64,000 nucleotides of DNA from AG2 sp036493735 (GCA_036493735.1 DASXPH010000019.1:62001-126000), one strand, 5' to 3'; numbered from the stretch's first letter, positions 26,981 through 34,977 are shown. Notes: generated by a model from the letters alone, not told the origin. Made by a program: numbers and translations.

Positions 26981-27327
26981 CTCGGCTGGTCCGAAGAGGC
27001 CAACACCTTCGCGACGGCACCGACAAACGCCGCCCAGCTCGACGCCTCGGCGCGTAACGCATGGCGTCCTCGGGCGGTGAGCTCATAGTATTTTGCTCGG
27101 CGTTTGTTCTCGGAAAGTCCCCACGTGGCACGAATGAGCCCGCGTTTTTCCAGTCGGTGGAGAGACGGGTAGAGCGAGCCCTCCTCGATCTGCAACGCAT
27201 CGTCGGTGACATGCTGAATCCAGCGCGCGATGGCGTAACCGTGGGCGGAGCCCCAGCTCAACGTCTTGAGGATGAGGAGATCCAGCGTTCCCTGGAGGAG
27301 CACGATAGCGTCGCGGTTCACGGCCAT
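26968..27327 (-). CDS. PadR-family transcriptional regulator
   Basis: A 119-residue PadR repressor: LLQGTLDLLILKTLSWGSAH, then GYAIARWIQHVTDD, the recognition region EEGSLYPSLHRLEKRGLI and wing KRRAKYYELTARGRHALRAE. The start at 27327 (AVNRDAIV) matches the family N-terminus; the frame remains open to 27387. Its 3' end overlaps the permease start, forming a padR-permease operon like that at 4437-7463. Confidence 0.93.
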   Translation of the reverse strand: MAVNRDAIVLLQGTLDLLILKTLSWGSAHGYAIARWIQHVTDDALQIEEGSLYPSLHRLEKRGLIRATWGLSENKRRAKYYELTARGRHALRAEASSWAAFVGAVAKVLASSDQPSWAK

Positions 27328-27342
27328 CCCATAGAATGCCTT

Positions 27343-27364
27343 TGGGAAGACTACCGATCTCCCA
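27343..27364. promoter_or_regulatory. putative PadR operator
   Basis: TGGGA-N12-TCCCA, 22 bp long like the dyad before the first padR, ends 16 nt upstream of this padR start. In addition TCCCATAGAA occurs twice (27327-27336 and 27360-27369), 33 bp apart. Candidate autoregulatory sites. Confidence 0.4.
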
Positions 27365-27469
27365 TAGAACGGCAAGGGGTCCGTCACAATCCCTACAAGG
27401 GCGCATCATCCGCACCCTTCTCGCTTGTCGCCGCTATCGGCGCCAGGACGAGCCCCCTAGCTTTCGCCG

Positions 27470-28834
27470 ATGTCATTTGGCGAATTCCAGCTGCATCCGG
27501 ATCTGTTGAAGGGCGTCAAGGAGCTCGGCTTCACGAGACCGACGCCGATTCAGTCCGACGCGATTCCCGCCGCGATGACGGGACGCGATGTGCTCGCCTG
27601 CGCCATGACGGGCAGCGGCAAAACGATGGCGTTCCTGTTGCCGATTTTGCATCGGCTGCTAGAGCAGCGGCGCCGTGGCACGCCCGGCCCGCGCGCGTTG
27701 ATCATGACGCCCACGCGAGAGCTCGCAGCGCAGATTCTCGAGGAGCTGAACGCTGTCGCGGTTCACACGCCGATCACCGCGGCGGCAATTTTCGGCGGTG
27801 TGGGCATGGCACCGCAGGAACACGCCTTTCGGAGCGGCGTCGACATCCTCGTCGCGACGCCCGGCCGGTTGCTCGATCACCTCAAGCATCCTTACGCGAG
27901 CCTCGGCGCGATCAATGTGTTGGTGCTCGATGAAGCGGATCGCATGCTCGACATGGGGTTCCTGCCCGACATCAAGCGCGTGCTGAAGCATCTGCCGGCC
28001 AAGCGGCAGACGCTCTTTTTCAGCGCGACCATGCCGAAGCCGATCCTCGAGCTGACCCGCGAGATGCTGCACAATCCGGCGACGATCAATCTCGAGCGAA
28101 GGGCCGCGCCGGCGGTCGGGATCACCCAGGCCATCTATCCCGTGGGCCAGGAGCTCAAGTCCGCGCTGTTGCTCGCGCTCCTCGAGCGCAATCTGATGCG
28201 CGAGGCGCTCGTGTTCACGCGCACGAAGCATCGCGCGAATCGCCTGTGGACATTTCTCACGAAGCACGGCGTGGCGGCGGCGCGCATTCACGGCAACCGA
28301 TCGCAGGCGCAACGTACGGATGCGCTCGCGGGCTTCAAGAGCGGCGCGTATCGCGTGCTCGTCGCGACCGACATCGCCGCGCGCGGGATCGATGTCGAGG
28401 CGCTGGGCCACGTCGTAAACTTCGATGTGCCGAAAGCAGCCGAGGACTACATTCATCGCGTCGGGCGCACGGCACGCGCCGAGTCGACGGGTGAGGCGTA
28501 CACCTTCGCCGCTCCCGACGAGACGGAAGAGTTGCGCGCGATCGAGCGCGCCCTCGGAAAGCTGCTGCCGCGCGTGACACTGCCGGACTTCGACTACAGC
28601 GCAACACCGGCGGCGAAGCTCGAGAAACCAATTGCCGAGCGGCTGGCGGAACATCGCGCGCGGCAAAGGACCGAACGTGCTCGGTCGGCGGAAAAGAGCG
28701 TCGCAAGCACCCCGGCGACAAGGCAAGCGGCGCCTCAATCCGAGTCCGCGCGGAGGTCACCTCGGCTGGATCGGGACGACGCCGCGACATCCGGTGAAGG
28801 GCGAAAGCGCCGGCGTCGGCGACGCAGGCGATAG
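27470..28834 (+). CDS. rhlE: DEAD-box RNA helicase, RhlE-like
   Basis: A 454-residue ATP-dependent RNA helicase. The ordered motifs are: Q motif (FTRPTPIQSDAIPAAM), Walker A AMTGSGKT, TPTRELAAQI, GGVG, TPGRLLDH, DEAD in VLVLDEADRML, SAT in FFSATMP, then the second RecA domain with VFTRTKHRAN, RIHGNRSQAQR, VATDIAARGID and IHRVGRTARA. The C-terminal 90 residues are a disordered basic tail ending in a run of Arg/Lys, typical for RNA binding. It acts in rRNA processing, ribosome assembly or cold adaptation. RhlE is the closest subgroup by motif style, and subgroup assignment is moderately sure. Confidence 0.93.
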   Translation: MSFGEFQLHPDLLKGVKELGFTRPTPIQSDAIPAAMTGRDVLACAMTGSGKTMAFLLPILHRLLEQRRRGTPGPRALIMTPTRELAAQILEELNAVAVHTPITAAAIFGGVGMAPQEHAFRSGVDILVATPGRLLDHLKHPYASLGAINVLVLDEADRMLDMGFLPDIKRVLKHLPAKRQTLFFSATMPKPILELTREMLHNPATINLERRAAPAVGITQAIYPVGQELKSALLLALLERNLMREALVFTRTKHRANRLWTFLTKHGVAAARIHGNRSQAQRTDALAGFKSGAYRVLVATDIAARGIDVEALGHVVNFDVPKAAEDYIHRVGRTARAESTGEAYTFAAPDETEELRAIERALGKLLPRVTLPDFDYSATPAAKLEKPIAERLAEHRARQRTERARSAEKSVASTPATRQAAPQSESARRSPRLDRDDAATSGEGRKRRRRRRRR

Positions 28835-28899
28835 GCGCGGAATGCTCTCACGGAGTGCGCGGCGGTTAGCGTCGTCCGGGACTCCGCGCGAGATAGTTC

Positions 28900-29381
28900 T
28901 TCGAGAACGTTGCCAGATATAATGATTGTTGAAGGCGTTGACCATCGCCTCGCGCCCCACGTCGAGAAGGTTGCTGTCGACATTGGAATTCATAAGCAGG
29001 AACATGATTTCCTTGTTCTCGATCATGAGCTACATCGTGGAGCTCATCGGAATGATGCGCTTCATGTTGCCGATGCAGAGCACGCTCCCGAGCTCCTTGA
29101 TCGCTATCGTTGAAAAGTACGACTCCATGCCGATGGCCTTGGCGGCTGCCCTGCCGACCTCGAGCTGCCCCATCGCGGTATCGAGATCCTTCCGCCATGC
29201 GGCGGCTTCGACGACGTCAGTCTTTGGCTCGTTCGTGACGAACGAATCGCGCAGGCCATGCACGTATCGCAGGATCCTCGTCGGATTGGTGGTCGTCGCT
29301 GCTCCGGCGGCGTGCTCATTTCGGAACTTGTCATGCGCTTCGCCGGCCTCGCGCCTCTCCGCGGGCAGGCATGAACGCCTC
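28900..29381 (-). pseudogene. possible decayed reading frame
   Basis: On the minus strand one frame reads continuously as protein-like sequence (EAHDKFRNEHAAGAATTT, ILRYVHGLRDSFVTNEPK, LEVGRAAAKAIGMESYFSTI, AIKELGSVLCIGNMKRIIPM), meets a TAG at 29028-29030, then continues in the same frame (MIENKEIMFLLMNSNVDSNL, DVGREAMVNAFNNHYIW). Base composition is lower in GC than the neighbours. I do not recognise the family. It may be a degraded transferred gene. The rest of 28835-29383 shows nothing else. Confidence 0.3.
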
Positions 29382-29383
29382 AG

Positions 29384-29803
29384 CCGAAGGTTATAGTGTG
29401 CCCTCGAGAGGCGCTGCTGGCTCTCGCGAAGGTTGTGAGGCTCTCGCGAAAGTTGGCTCAGGCTCTCGCGAAGGTTGTGCTGCCGCTCGCAAAACTTGTG
29501 ATCGATCCTCCAAAACTTGTGATCGATCCTCCAAAGCTTGCCGCCGGTCGTGCAAAGCTTGGCGTCGATGGTGAAAAGGTTGGAGCCGATCGCGCAAAGC
29601 TTGGAGCCGACTGACCGAAACTTGTTGCGCGCTGAACAAAGCTTGGAGCCGATCGAGCAAAACTTTGAGCCGGTTGGACAAACCTTTTTGTCGACCTAAC
29701 ATTCATCGGAGTCGACGATCAAAACCTCGGAGCCGACCGTCGGATCATTGCTGTCGATGCACCATTCATTGTTGTCGACTGTGCATCCATAGTTGCCGAC
29801 GTG
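29384..29803. repeat. 21-bp degenerate tandem repeat array, about 20 units
   Basis: About twenty units, the first four or five of 20-22 nt and the remaining sixteen exactly 21 nt, with consensus close to GCAAAGCTTGGAGCCGATCGA. Every unit begins with a short A/T cluster (CAAA..TT), so A/T tracts recur every two helical turns. All frames stay open for long stretches on both strands because 21 is a multiple of 3, producing spurious heptad peptides. The last four units encode the C-terminus of the GNAT gene at 29719. Function unknown. Confidence 0.85.
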
Positions 29804-30216
29804 CAGCAGTACCCCGCGCGAGCGTAGAGGCGCCTGGCCGTCGGATTCTCAGGGCCGACTTCTACGTGCAGTGCGCGCACTCCACGCGCGAGCGCCGCCT
29901 CGCGCGCCGCCGCCAGCAGTGCCGCGCCCGCGCCTTGCCCTCGCGCTGCAGGCCGTACGTAAAGGTCGTCGATGAATCCCCGCAGCCCACCGTACTCCAT
30001 ACTGAAGCAGACCGTCAAGACAACGTGCCCCAAGGGCGTTCCACGATCCTCGGCGAGCCAGGCGCCGCCCAGGCGTGAGTCGGCGAGTAGCGCGTTGAAC
30101 GCCCGCGCCGCGGACTCCGCCGGCAGCGGGTAGTCTGCCTCGGCGTAGAACATTGTCATGAGCGTGACGAGGGCGGAAACGTCGCCTGGCGTTGCGGGCC
30201 GAATCTCAGCGGCCAT
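29719..30216 (-). CDS. GNAT-family N-acetyltransferase with repeat-derived tail
   Basis: A 165-residue acetyl-CoA-dependent acetyltransferase. GNAT hallmarks are present: IRPATPGDVSALVTLMTMFY, GHVVLTVCFSMEYGGLRGFI, the acetyl-CoA loop RPAARGQGAGAALLAAA and the terminal NPTARRLYARAGY. After the expected end of the fold, about 28 residues (TSATMDAQST, TMNGASTAMIRRSAPRF) are encoded by the 21-bp array, as heptads. The normal C-terminal strand has thus been replaced by repeat sequence. The start is 30216, where AGG lies 5 nt upstream; a GTG six nt earlier is also in frame. Substrate unknown. Confidence 0.85.
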   Translation of the reverse strand: MAAEIRPATPGDVSALVTLMTMFYAEADYPLPAESAARAFNALLADSRLGGAWLAEDRGTPLGHVVLTVCFSMEYGGLRGFIDDLYVRPAARGQGAGAALLAAAREAALARGVRALHVEVGPENPTARRLYARAGYCCTSATMDAQSTTMNGASTAMIRRSAPRF

Positions 30217-30252
30217 GTGCACCTATTCGAGGAAGTTCGGCGCCACCGTACC

Positions 30253-31710
30253 CTAACGAGTGCTCGCGCCGGATGCCGCGCATTCGAGCGCTTTGCCTTG
30301 ATAGCGTGCCGGGATCAACGCGATGAACGTGCTGCCCACGCCGAGCTCACTTTTCGCTATGATGACGTCGCCCCCGAGCAGCTGGGCTAGCTGACGCCCG
30401 ACCGACAGGCCGAGTCCAGTGCCTTTTGAGGGTCGCGACATGTCCTTGTCCGCACGCCAGAATGCCTCGAAGACATGTTCATGATCCGCCGCCGCAATAC
30501 CGCAGCCGGAGTCCGATACCTCGAAGAAGATCTTCATCTCGACGCCAAGCCCTTCGATTCTCAGAATCAGCACCACGTCACCGAAGTCGGTGTACTTGAC
30601 CGCGTTCGAGACAAGGTTGACCAGGATTTGACGCAGCTTGAGTGGGTCGGTCTCGAGCTCGATGGGTTCGTCGGGGCGATCGAAGCGAATCCGCACACCT
30701 TTCAGCTCAGCGATCGGACTCACGATGTCGATCGTCTGTTCGACCACGTCGATCGCACGAACGCGCTCTAGATTGACCATCTCCTCGCCGGCCTCGAGCC
30801 GCGCAAAGTGGAGGAGCTCCTCGATGAGTGACAGTAGATGCTCGCTCGACCGGTGCACACGGCGAAGGTGTTCCTTCTGCGCCTGCGTCACGGGACCCGA
30901 GACCTCGGCCGCCAGGAGCTCGATGTAGCCGAGGACCGCCGTCATTGGCGTTCGTAGCTCGTGGCTGATCATGCGAAGAAGCTGTGTCTTCGACCGATTC
31001 GCCTGCTCCGCCGCCGCGCGAGCGTCGCGTTCCGCCGCGCTGAGATGGCCGCGCATGATTGCCTGCGCGCACATGACGCCAAGAGTGAGTACGAACGCCC
31101 GCTCGTCCTCGTCGAAGACGTGCGGCGTGGTCCAGGTAAGCCCGAGCACGCCCCGTAGCTGGCCGTTGGCCCACACTGGGACTCCGGCGGCGCAGACTGC
31201 CCCGGCACCAACGGTCGCGTCACCCCACCCTGGGTACCGTCGCAACTCGCTCTCGGATCCCAGAAACAGCGGCTGACCAGTGCGTGCCACTTCGGCGAGC
31301 GGCGCCGACGCGTCGAGCCAGAGGTAGCGCAGCGAAGCATCGAGATGCGAGCTCACCCCGATCGCGCGAACCAGGATGAGGCCTTGCGTCGGAGCCGGGT
31401 TCGCCGCGGGATCCGCGGTGTCGTTAGGCGGAAATTGACCGAGCGTCACGACGACGGCGCTCGTGGCTCCCAGCACGCCGAGCGCGTGGCGCTCGATCAC
31501 GTCGGCGGCTGCCGCCGGTGTCAATGGGTCGGTCAGCGAGCCGCTGAGCGCGGCGAGGGCCCGCAGCTGCCGGCTGGCGCTCGTGACATCATCTGCTCTG
31601 ACCTCCGCCAACAGCGGACTGATTTCAAAAGCCGGGAGCGGTACTACAGCGGTGGGCGACAGCGCGGCCATTGGAGGTGCCTCAGCAGGGCGTCGCCAGA
31701 AGCGCCACAA
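30253..31710 (-). CDS. GAF-domain sensor histidine kinase
   Basis: A 485-residue soluble histidine kinase. A GAF domain spans about residues 60-220 (LTPAAAADVIERHALGVLGA, CAAGVPVWANGQLRGVLGL). The DHp domain has the phospho-acceptor His250 in SHELRTPM. The catalytic domain shows the N box (NLVSNAVKYT), G1 (DSGCGI), F (FEAFWRAD) and G2 (GTGLGLSV). No membrane segment is present. TTG 31710 gives MWRFWRRPAE; ATG 31671 is an alternative with GAGG upstream. No cognate response regulator is adjacent. A CRP-like palindrome lies 66 nt upstream of the start. The stop codon is inside a CCTAACG motif. Confidence 0.92.
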   Translation of the reverse strand: MWRFWRRPAEAPPMAALSPTAVVPLPAFEISPLLAEVRADDVTSASRQLRALAALSGSLTDPLTPAAAADVIERHALGVLGATSAVVVTLGQFPPNDTADPAANPAPTQGLILVRAIGVSSHLDASLRYLWLDASAPLAEVARTGQPLFLGSESELRRYPGWGDATVGAGAVCAAGVPVWANGQLRGVLGLTWTTPHVFDEDERAFVLTLGVMCAQAIMRGHLSAAERDARAAAEQANRSKTQLLRMISHELRTPMTAVLGYIELLAAEVSGPVTQAQKEHLRRVHRSSEHLLSLIEELLHFARLEAGEEMVNLERVRAIDVVEQTIDIVSPIAELKGVRIRFDRPDEPIELETDPLKLRQILVNLVSNAVKYTDFGDVVLILRIEGLGVEMKIFFEVSDSGCGIAAADHEHVFEAFWRADKDMSRPSKGTGLGLSVGRQLAQLLGGDVIIAKSELGVGSTFIALIPARYQGKALECAASGASTR

Positions 31711-31775
31711 ATGTCTTTTTGCGTCGGCATCACCGCGACGCGCCGCGCTGGTGGAGTAGCCCGCGGATCAGCAAA

Positions 31776-31791
31776 TGTGCGATTCCGTACA
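31776..31791. promoter_or_regulatory. CRP-like palindrome before histidine kinase
   Basis: TGTGCGATTCCGTACA, matching the perfect palindrome at 32184-32199 at 13 of 16 positions. It has the TGTG-N8-[CA]ACA geometry of Crp/Fnr-family operators and lies 66 bp upstream of the kinase start. Confidence 0.4.
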
Positions 31792-31939
31792 GTTTGGCGC
31801 AAGCTGGCAACGGCCGGAACAGGCTGCCAACGGTTGGGAGTCCATTTTCGTGGGGGCGGCGCGCATCACCGCTGAACAGTTCTTCATCTAGTCGGCCAAG
31901 GGCCGACAGCCGAGGCCGAGGTGGCGGCGAAGAGGCGCG

Positions 31940-32161
31940 TTAGGCAATCGGTTTCGCGTTCTCTCTCGGTGGCGAACCGGCCGCCAGAAACTCGTACGTT
32001 GCTCGCTGCTCGTATTTCAGTTGCGTGAGCGCTATCTGGTCGACGAGCTGCGCGAAATCGTCGGCTTCGAGCTTTTCACAAATCGGCCGCAGTCGCTCGG
32101 CGATATCTCGTCGCAGCGTGTCTACTCGGCGCTCATCAGGTTCGTGCTCATCGGTTGGCAA
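31940..32161 (-). CDS. small hypothetical protein, paralog 2
   Basis: A 73-residue acidic helical protein starting at TTG 32161: PTDEHEPDERRVDTLRRDIA, then ERLRPICEKLEADDFAQLVD and QIALTQLKYEQRATYEFLA. It aligns with the protein at 32275-32484 (RLRP, Cys, F-Q/A-x-LV, KY-x-RR/QR). No signal peptide. A perfect CRP-like palindrome stands 22 bp upstream of the start. Function unknown; position and operator suggest co-regulation with its paralog and the downstream kinase. Confidence 0.62.
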   Translation of the reverse strand: MPTDEHEPDERRVDTLRRDIAERLRPICEKLEADDFAQLVDQIALTQLKYEQRATYEFLAAGSPPRENAKPIA

Positions 32162-32183
32162 TGGCCCCCGCTATGATTCGCAC

Positions 32184-32199
32184 TGTGCGGTACCGCACA
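32184..32199. promoter_or_regulatory. CRP-like operator (perfect palindrome)
   Basis: TGTGCGGTACCGCACA, a perfect 16-bp palindrome extending to 18 bp (32183-32200). It fits the TGTGx-N6-xCACA layout recognised by Crp-family proteins. It is immediately upstream of the 73-residue gene. Confidence 0.6.
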
Positions 32200-32274
32200 G
32201 AGCGAGCCACATCCGGCATCGGGGAGCTCGAAAGCGCTAGACCCTCCGAGATTTAGTGACTGTTTCGCTCCCTG

Positions 32275-32484
32275 TCACACGTCTCTTTGCGGGTCGCCCT
32301 GCGAGCCCTTGAAGTCGGCGAGGGCGGCGGCATTACGACGATCGTACTTCGCTTTCACCCGCGCCACGTCCAGCACGAGACTCTGGAACTCTCCCTCCGG
32401 GATATTGGGACACGATGGCCGGAGTCGGCTCGCGATGGACGTGAGAATGTCAGATGATATTTCGTCGTTGGCGGGAGTCGGCAT
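32275..32484 (-). CDS. small hypothetical protein, paralog 1
   Basis: A 69-residue protein starting at ATG 32484: PTPANDEISSDILTSIASRL, RPSCPNIPEGEFQSLVLDVA, RVKAKYDRRNAAALADF. It is a paralog of the product at 31940-32161. The frame is open to 32532 but similarity begins at 32484. A near copy of the CRP-like palindrome lies at 32585-32600. Function unknown. Confidence 0.62.
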   Translation of the reverse strand: MPTPANDEISSDILTSIASRLRPSCPNIPEGEFQSLVLDVARVKAKYDRRNAAALADFKGSQGDPQRDV

Positions 32485-32584
32485 GAATCGACCGTGGAGG
32501 CGAGGAGGGCACACGCGCCAGAAGCTGGCCACGTCCCAGTTTATGATCTACTAACTCCTCCGACCGCGCAAGTGTCTGTTATTG

Positions 32585-32600
32585 TGTGCGTTACCGCACC
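32585..32600. promoter_or_regulatory. CRP-like operator before paralog 1
   Basis: TGTGCGTTACCGCACC, 14 of 16 identical to the palindrome at 32184-32199. It lies about 100 bp upstream of the 69-residue gene and 12 bp past the end of the crp-like pseudogene. Confidence 0.5.
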
Positions 32601-32611
32601 AAACCTGCCTG

Positions 32612-33364
32612 TTACATGTCCGGCCGGCCGTTACTCAACAGGTCCTCGAGACTGTCCCTCACGACGACGTAACACTCGCATGTGGCCGCCTCGAGAGCGG
32701 GCCGATCACGAATGGTGATTTTCCCCCGCTGATACGTGATCAAGCCCGAGTGCTGGAGCGCCTCGGCGGCGACCGAAACGCTCTCGCGACGCACGCCAAG
32801 CATGTAGCCGAGAAATTCGTGGGTGAGTGGGAGAACGTCGGTCGTCATGCGATCGCGCGTCATGAGGAGCCATCGCGCACACCGCTGCTCGACGGAATGC
32901 GCTCTGTTACACGCCGCCGTCTGTGCAACCTGGTTGAAGAGCACCTGGACGTAGCGGAGGAGCAGCGTGCGGAAGCCATCGTGCTCGGCGACGGAATCGA
33001 TGAACGTCTCCGCTTCCATCCTCTTGGCATCGCCCGGCACCTGGAGGAAGCATCGAGTCGGCATGGACGACGCGCCTCACAACAGGGGGACGCCCACGAG
33101 CCCGTCATTGCCGATCGTGCTCACCTCGACCGTGGCCCCTTCGCGCATCATTGACACCATCGATGCGACGCCCGACTCCAGGAAGTACACGGCGCGAATC
33201 GTCTCATTCGGCTCGTAGAGCACCTGCTTCATCGCGAGCGTGACGGGCGAGAGCAGAGACGTGATATGCTCGTACTCGTCGGCGGGAATCGCGCGAAGGA
33301 GCCTGTTCGATTCGGTCGCCTGGGGCGGCGGCTTGGCCCGTGCAACGGAGGCGTCCTCAGACAT
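32612..33364 (-). pseudogene. Crp/Fnr-family regulator interrupted by in-frame TGA
   Basis: One continuous minus-strand frame encodes a Crp/Fnr protein. The cyclic-nucleotide-binding-like N-terminus (NRLLRAIPADEYEHITSLLS, AVYFLESGVASMVSMMREGA, IGNDGLVGVPLL) stops at TGA 33077-33079. The same frame then resumes GASSMPTRCFLQVPGDAKRM, through the dimer helix and the C-terminal HTH (TTDVLPLTHEFLGYMLGVRR, ESVSVAAEALQHSGLITYQR). A glycine codon GGA is typical at the stop position, so one G-to-T change would explain it. GGGAG precedes ATG 33364. Two polypeptides could still be made, but the protein is probably inactive, unless the TGA is a sequencing error. Confidence 0.8.
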
Positions 33365-33714
33365 GGCGTCACTCCCTGTCGTGGCGTGGGTGTTTCACCC
33401 ATCTCGCGGCAGGGGGCGGGGCGCCAGTGCGCCGGTGCGCCGGTGCCTATGTCGGAAGTTGAATGCGCGGCGCTCACGCCGCTAATGTGCCGAGGAATCG
33501 CCTCAGGACACTAACAAATAATATAACGGTTGGACCGGAGCTGGGTGAGGTTGATTGAATCGCCAGCACGCTGCTGCGTGTCGTGTAGTACTCCAGAATA
33601 CCAGCGAGGGTTACAGGCATTCTACATGAACCTAACGAGTCATGGTGGTCAGCCTGGCGCATGTGAGCAAATTTTGCGTGCTCTCGTTGTCTCATCCAAA
33701 GGGGAGGCCAAGCG
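33365..33714. other. non-coding interval upstream of crp-like gene
   Basis: About 350 nt without a convincing gene. It contains a short GCGCCGGT iteration near 33420-33445 and an AT-rich patch (ACAAATAATATAAC, 33514-33527) that could be the promoter for the leftward crp-like gene. Confidence 0.4.
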
Positions 33715-34977
33715 TCAACGACGCAGCTCGGCATCGCCCGCGCCAATTGCCGTTTGCCGCCAGTTGAGTCGTACGAGAGCGATGAAATAGTAGCGGCCAT
33801 TCGACAGTGAGTCGCCGAGTATCTCGCGAACGGGGTAGGTGACGTTGAACTCTCGTGGCGATGACGTCTGCCCGGGTTGTACAACACCGACGGCAAGGTA
33901 CGCTGGGCAGCCGTAACGGAGACCACCAAGGCTGCGACGTGCCATCGAATTCCAGACCGGCGCGCCGGTGCGCGCGGGAGAGCGGTACGCCAACAAACTC
34001 AGCGAACACGCGCCATACTCGAGACGCACCGGACTGCTCGTTGTGTCGGTAATGGTGACGCGCGCTCGGAGCGTGTCGGCATCTGGGCCGGTCACAGAGG
34101 TCAATGCTCCAAGTGCCAGGCCTGCATTTGGGCTGAGGATGTTCAACCGACCCGCCGGCACGTTGACGAGATCGCGAATTCGATCGACCGCCGCGAACAC
34201 GAAGACTTGCGTGTTAGGCAGTGTGTCGGCGCTTGTCAGTCGATACCCCTCGGCGCGAAACGACTTCGACTCGCTTGGGGCGAGAATCAGCTGTTGCGGC
34301 AGACCGTCGCATCGCACGCCCCGGGGAACGTCAGCCAATGGCCGTCCCGTATCGACCGATGTTGAATAGATACGAATCCAGGCCGGACAGCGGCTCAGCC
34401 AGATGTCCTTTGTTCCATTTGTCGGATTGGCAATTGTAACCCTGACGTCGAGATCCATTGGTCCAGGCAGGTCTCTTTGCTGTGGTGGCGACGGCGTCGC
34501 CACGAGCCGCGCGCTGGCGGACATCACTAAACCCTCTTCATTGCCCCTCAGAGCCTGCACCACGGTCACAGGGAAGCTCTTGACGTTCGCCGGGTCGCGA
34601 TGGGACCGGACAGTGATCACCGCGGAGCCCACCTTCATCGCGATCAGGTGCGCCACGCCGCTGCTGTCCCAATTCACCCGCGCAACGTCGGGCGCCGAAC
34701 TCTCGAACGAGACGTCCGGCGGGACTGGCGCCATGGCAGTCGCGGACTGAAGAAGAAACGTTGAGACAAAGATCCACGCGTCCCGACCGGGCGCGATCTC
34801 CAATGATGAGAGGCTCACGCTCATCCGCTCTCCGCTTACGGCTCGTTGGGGGCTCGCGTTCTGCTGCGCCGATGGCGGAGGCGCACTTCCGCCAGCGCAC
34901 GCGGCTACCAGCGAGAGCTGTAGAAGCCAAAACGCGATATGGCTCGCGGCCCGCTGCCTCGTTAGGACATGGAGCAA
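33715..34977 (-). CDS. secreted lipoprotein with Ig-like domain
   Basis: A 420-residue lipoprotein. The leader SHIAFWLLQLSLVAACAGG has a good lipobox (VAAC). Residues about 45-145 form a bacterial Ig-like (BIG2-style) domain: SVSLSSLEIAPGRDAWIFV, FESSAPDVARVNWDSSGVAH, VGSAVITVRSHRDPANVKSF. The remainder is beta-rich with paired cysteines (CPAWIRI, RCDGL, YGACSL, YGCPA). The TTG start at 34977 is supported by GGAGGG 8 nt upstream. No catalytic motif is visible. Probably a surface or periplasmic adhesion or binding protein. Confidence 0.8.
   Translation of the reverse strand: MLHVLTRQRAASHIAFWLLQLSLVAACAGGSAPPPSAQQNASPQRAVSGERMSVSLSSLEIAPGRDAWIFVSTFLLQSATAMAPVPPDVSFESSAPDVARVNWDSSGVAHLIAMKVGSAVITVRSHRDPANVKSFPVTVVQALRGNEEGLVMSASARLVATPSPPQQRDLPGPMDLDVRVTIANPTNGTKDIWLSRCPAWIRIYSTSVDTGRPLADVPRGVRCDGLPQQLILAPSESKSFRAEGYRLTSADTLPNTQVFVFAAVDRIRDLVNVPAGRLNILSPNAGLALGALTSVTGPDADTLRARVTITDTTSSPVRLEYGACSLSLLAYRSPARTGAPVWNSMARRSLGGLRYGCPAYLAVGVVQPGQTSSPREFNVTYPVREILGDSLSNGRYYFIALVRLNWRQTAIGAGDAELRR

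Noticed and set aside
29391..29706. Coiled-coil or heptad-repeat protein genes on both strands of the array.
   Set aside because: Long open frames in several frames on both strands follow automatically from a 21-nt period; no ribosome-binding site or domain supports any of them.
29384..29803. CRISPR array.
   Set aside because: Units are contiguous 21-mers without spacers or conserved direct repeats, and no cas genes are present.
33077..33079. Selenocysteine recoding of the TGA in the Crp/Fnr gene.
   Set aside because: The family has no Cys or Sec at this position and no selenocysteine insertion hairpin is apparent just downstream; a nonsense change is simpler.
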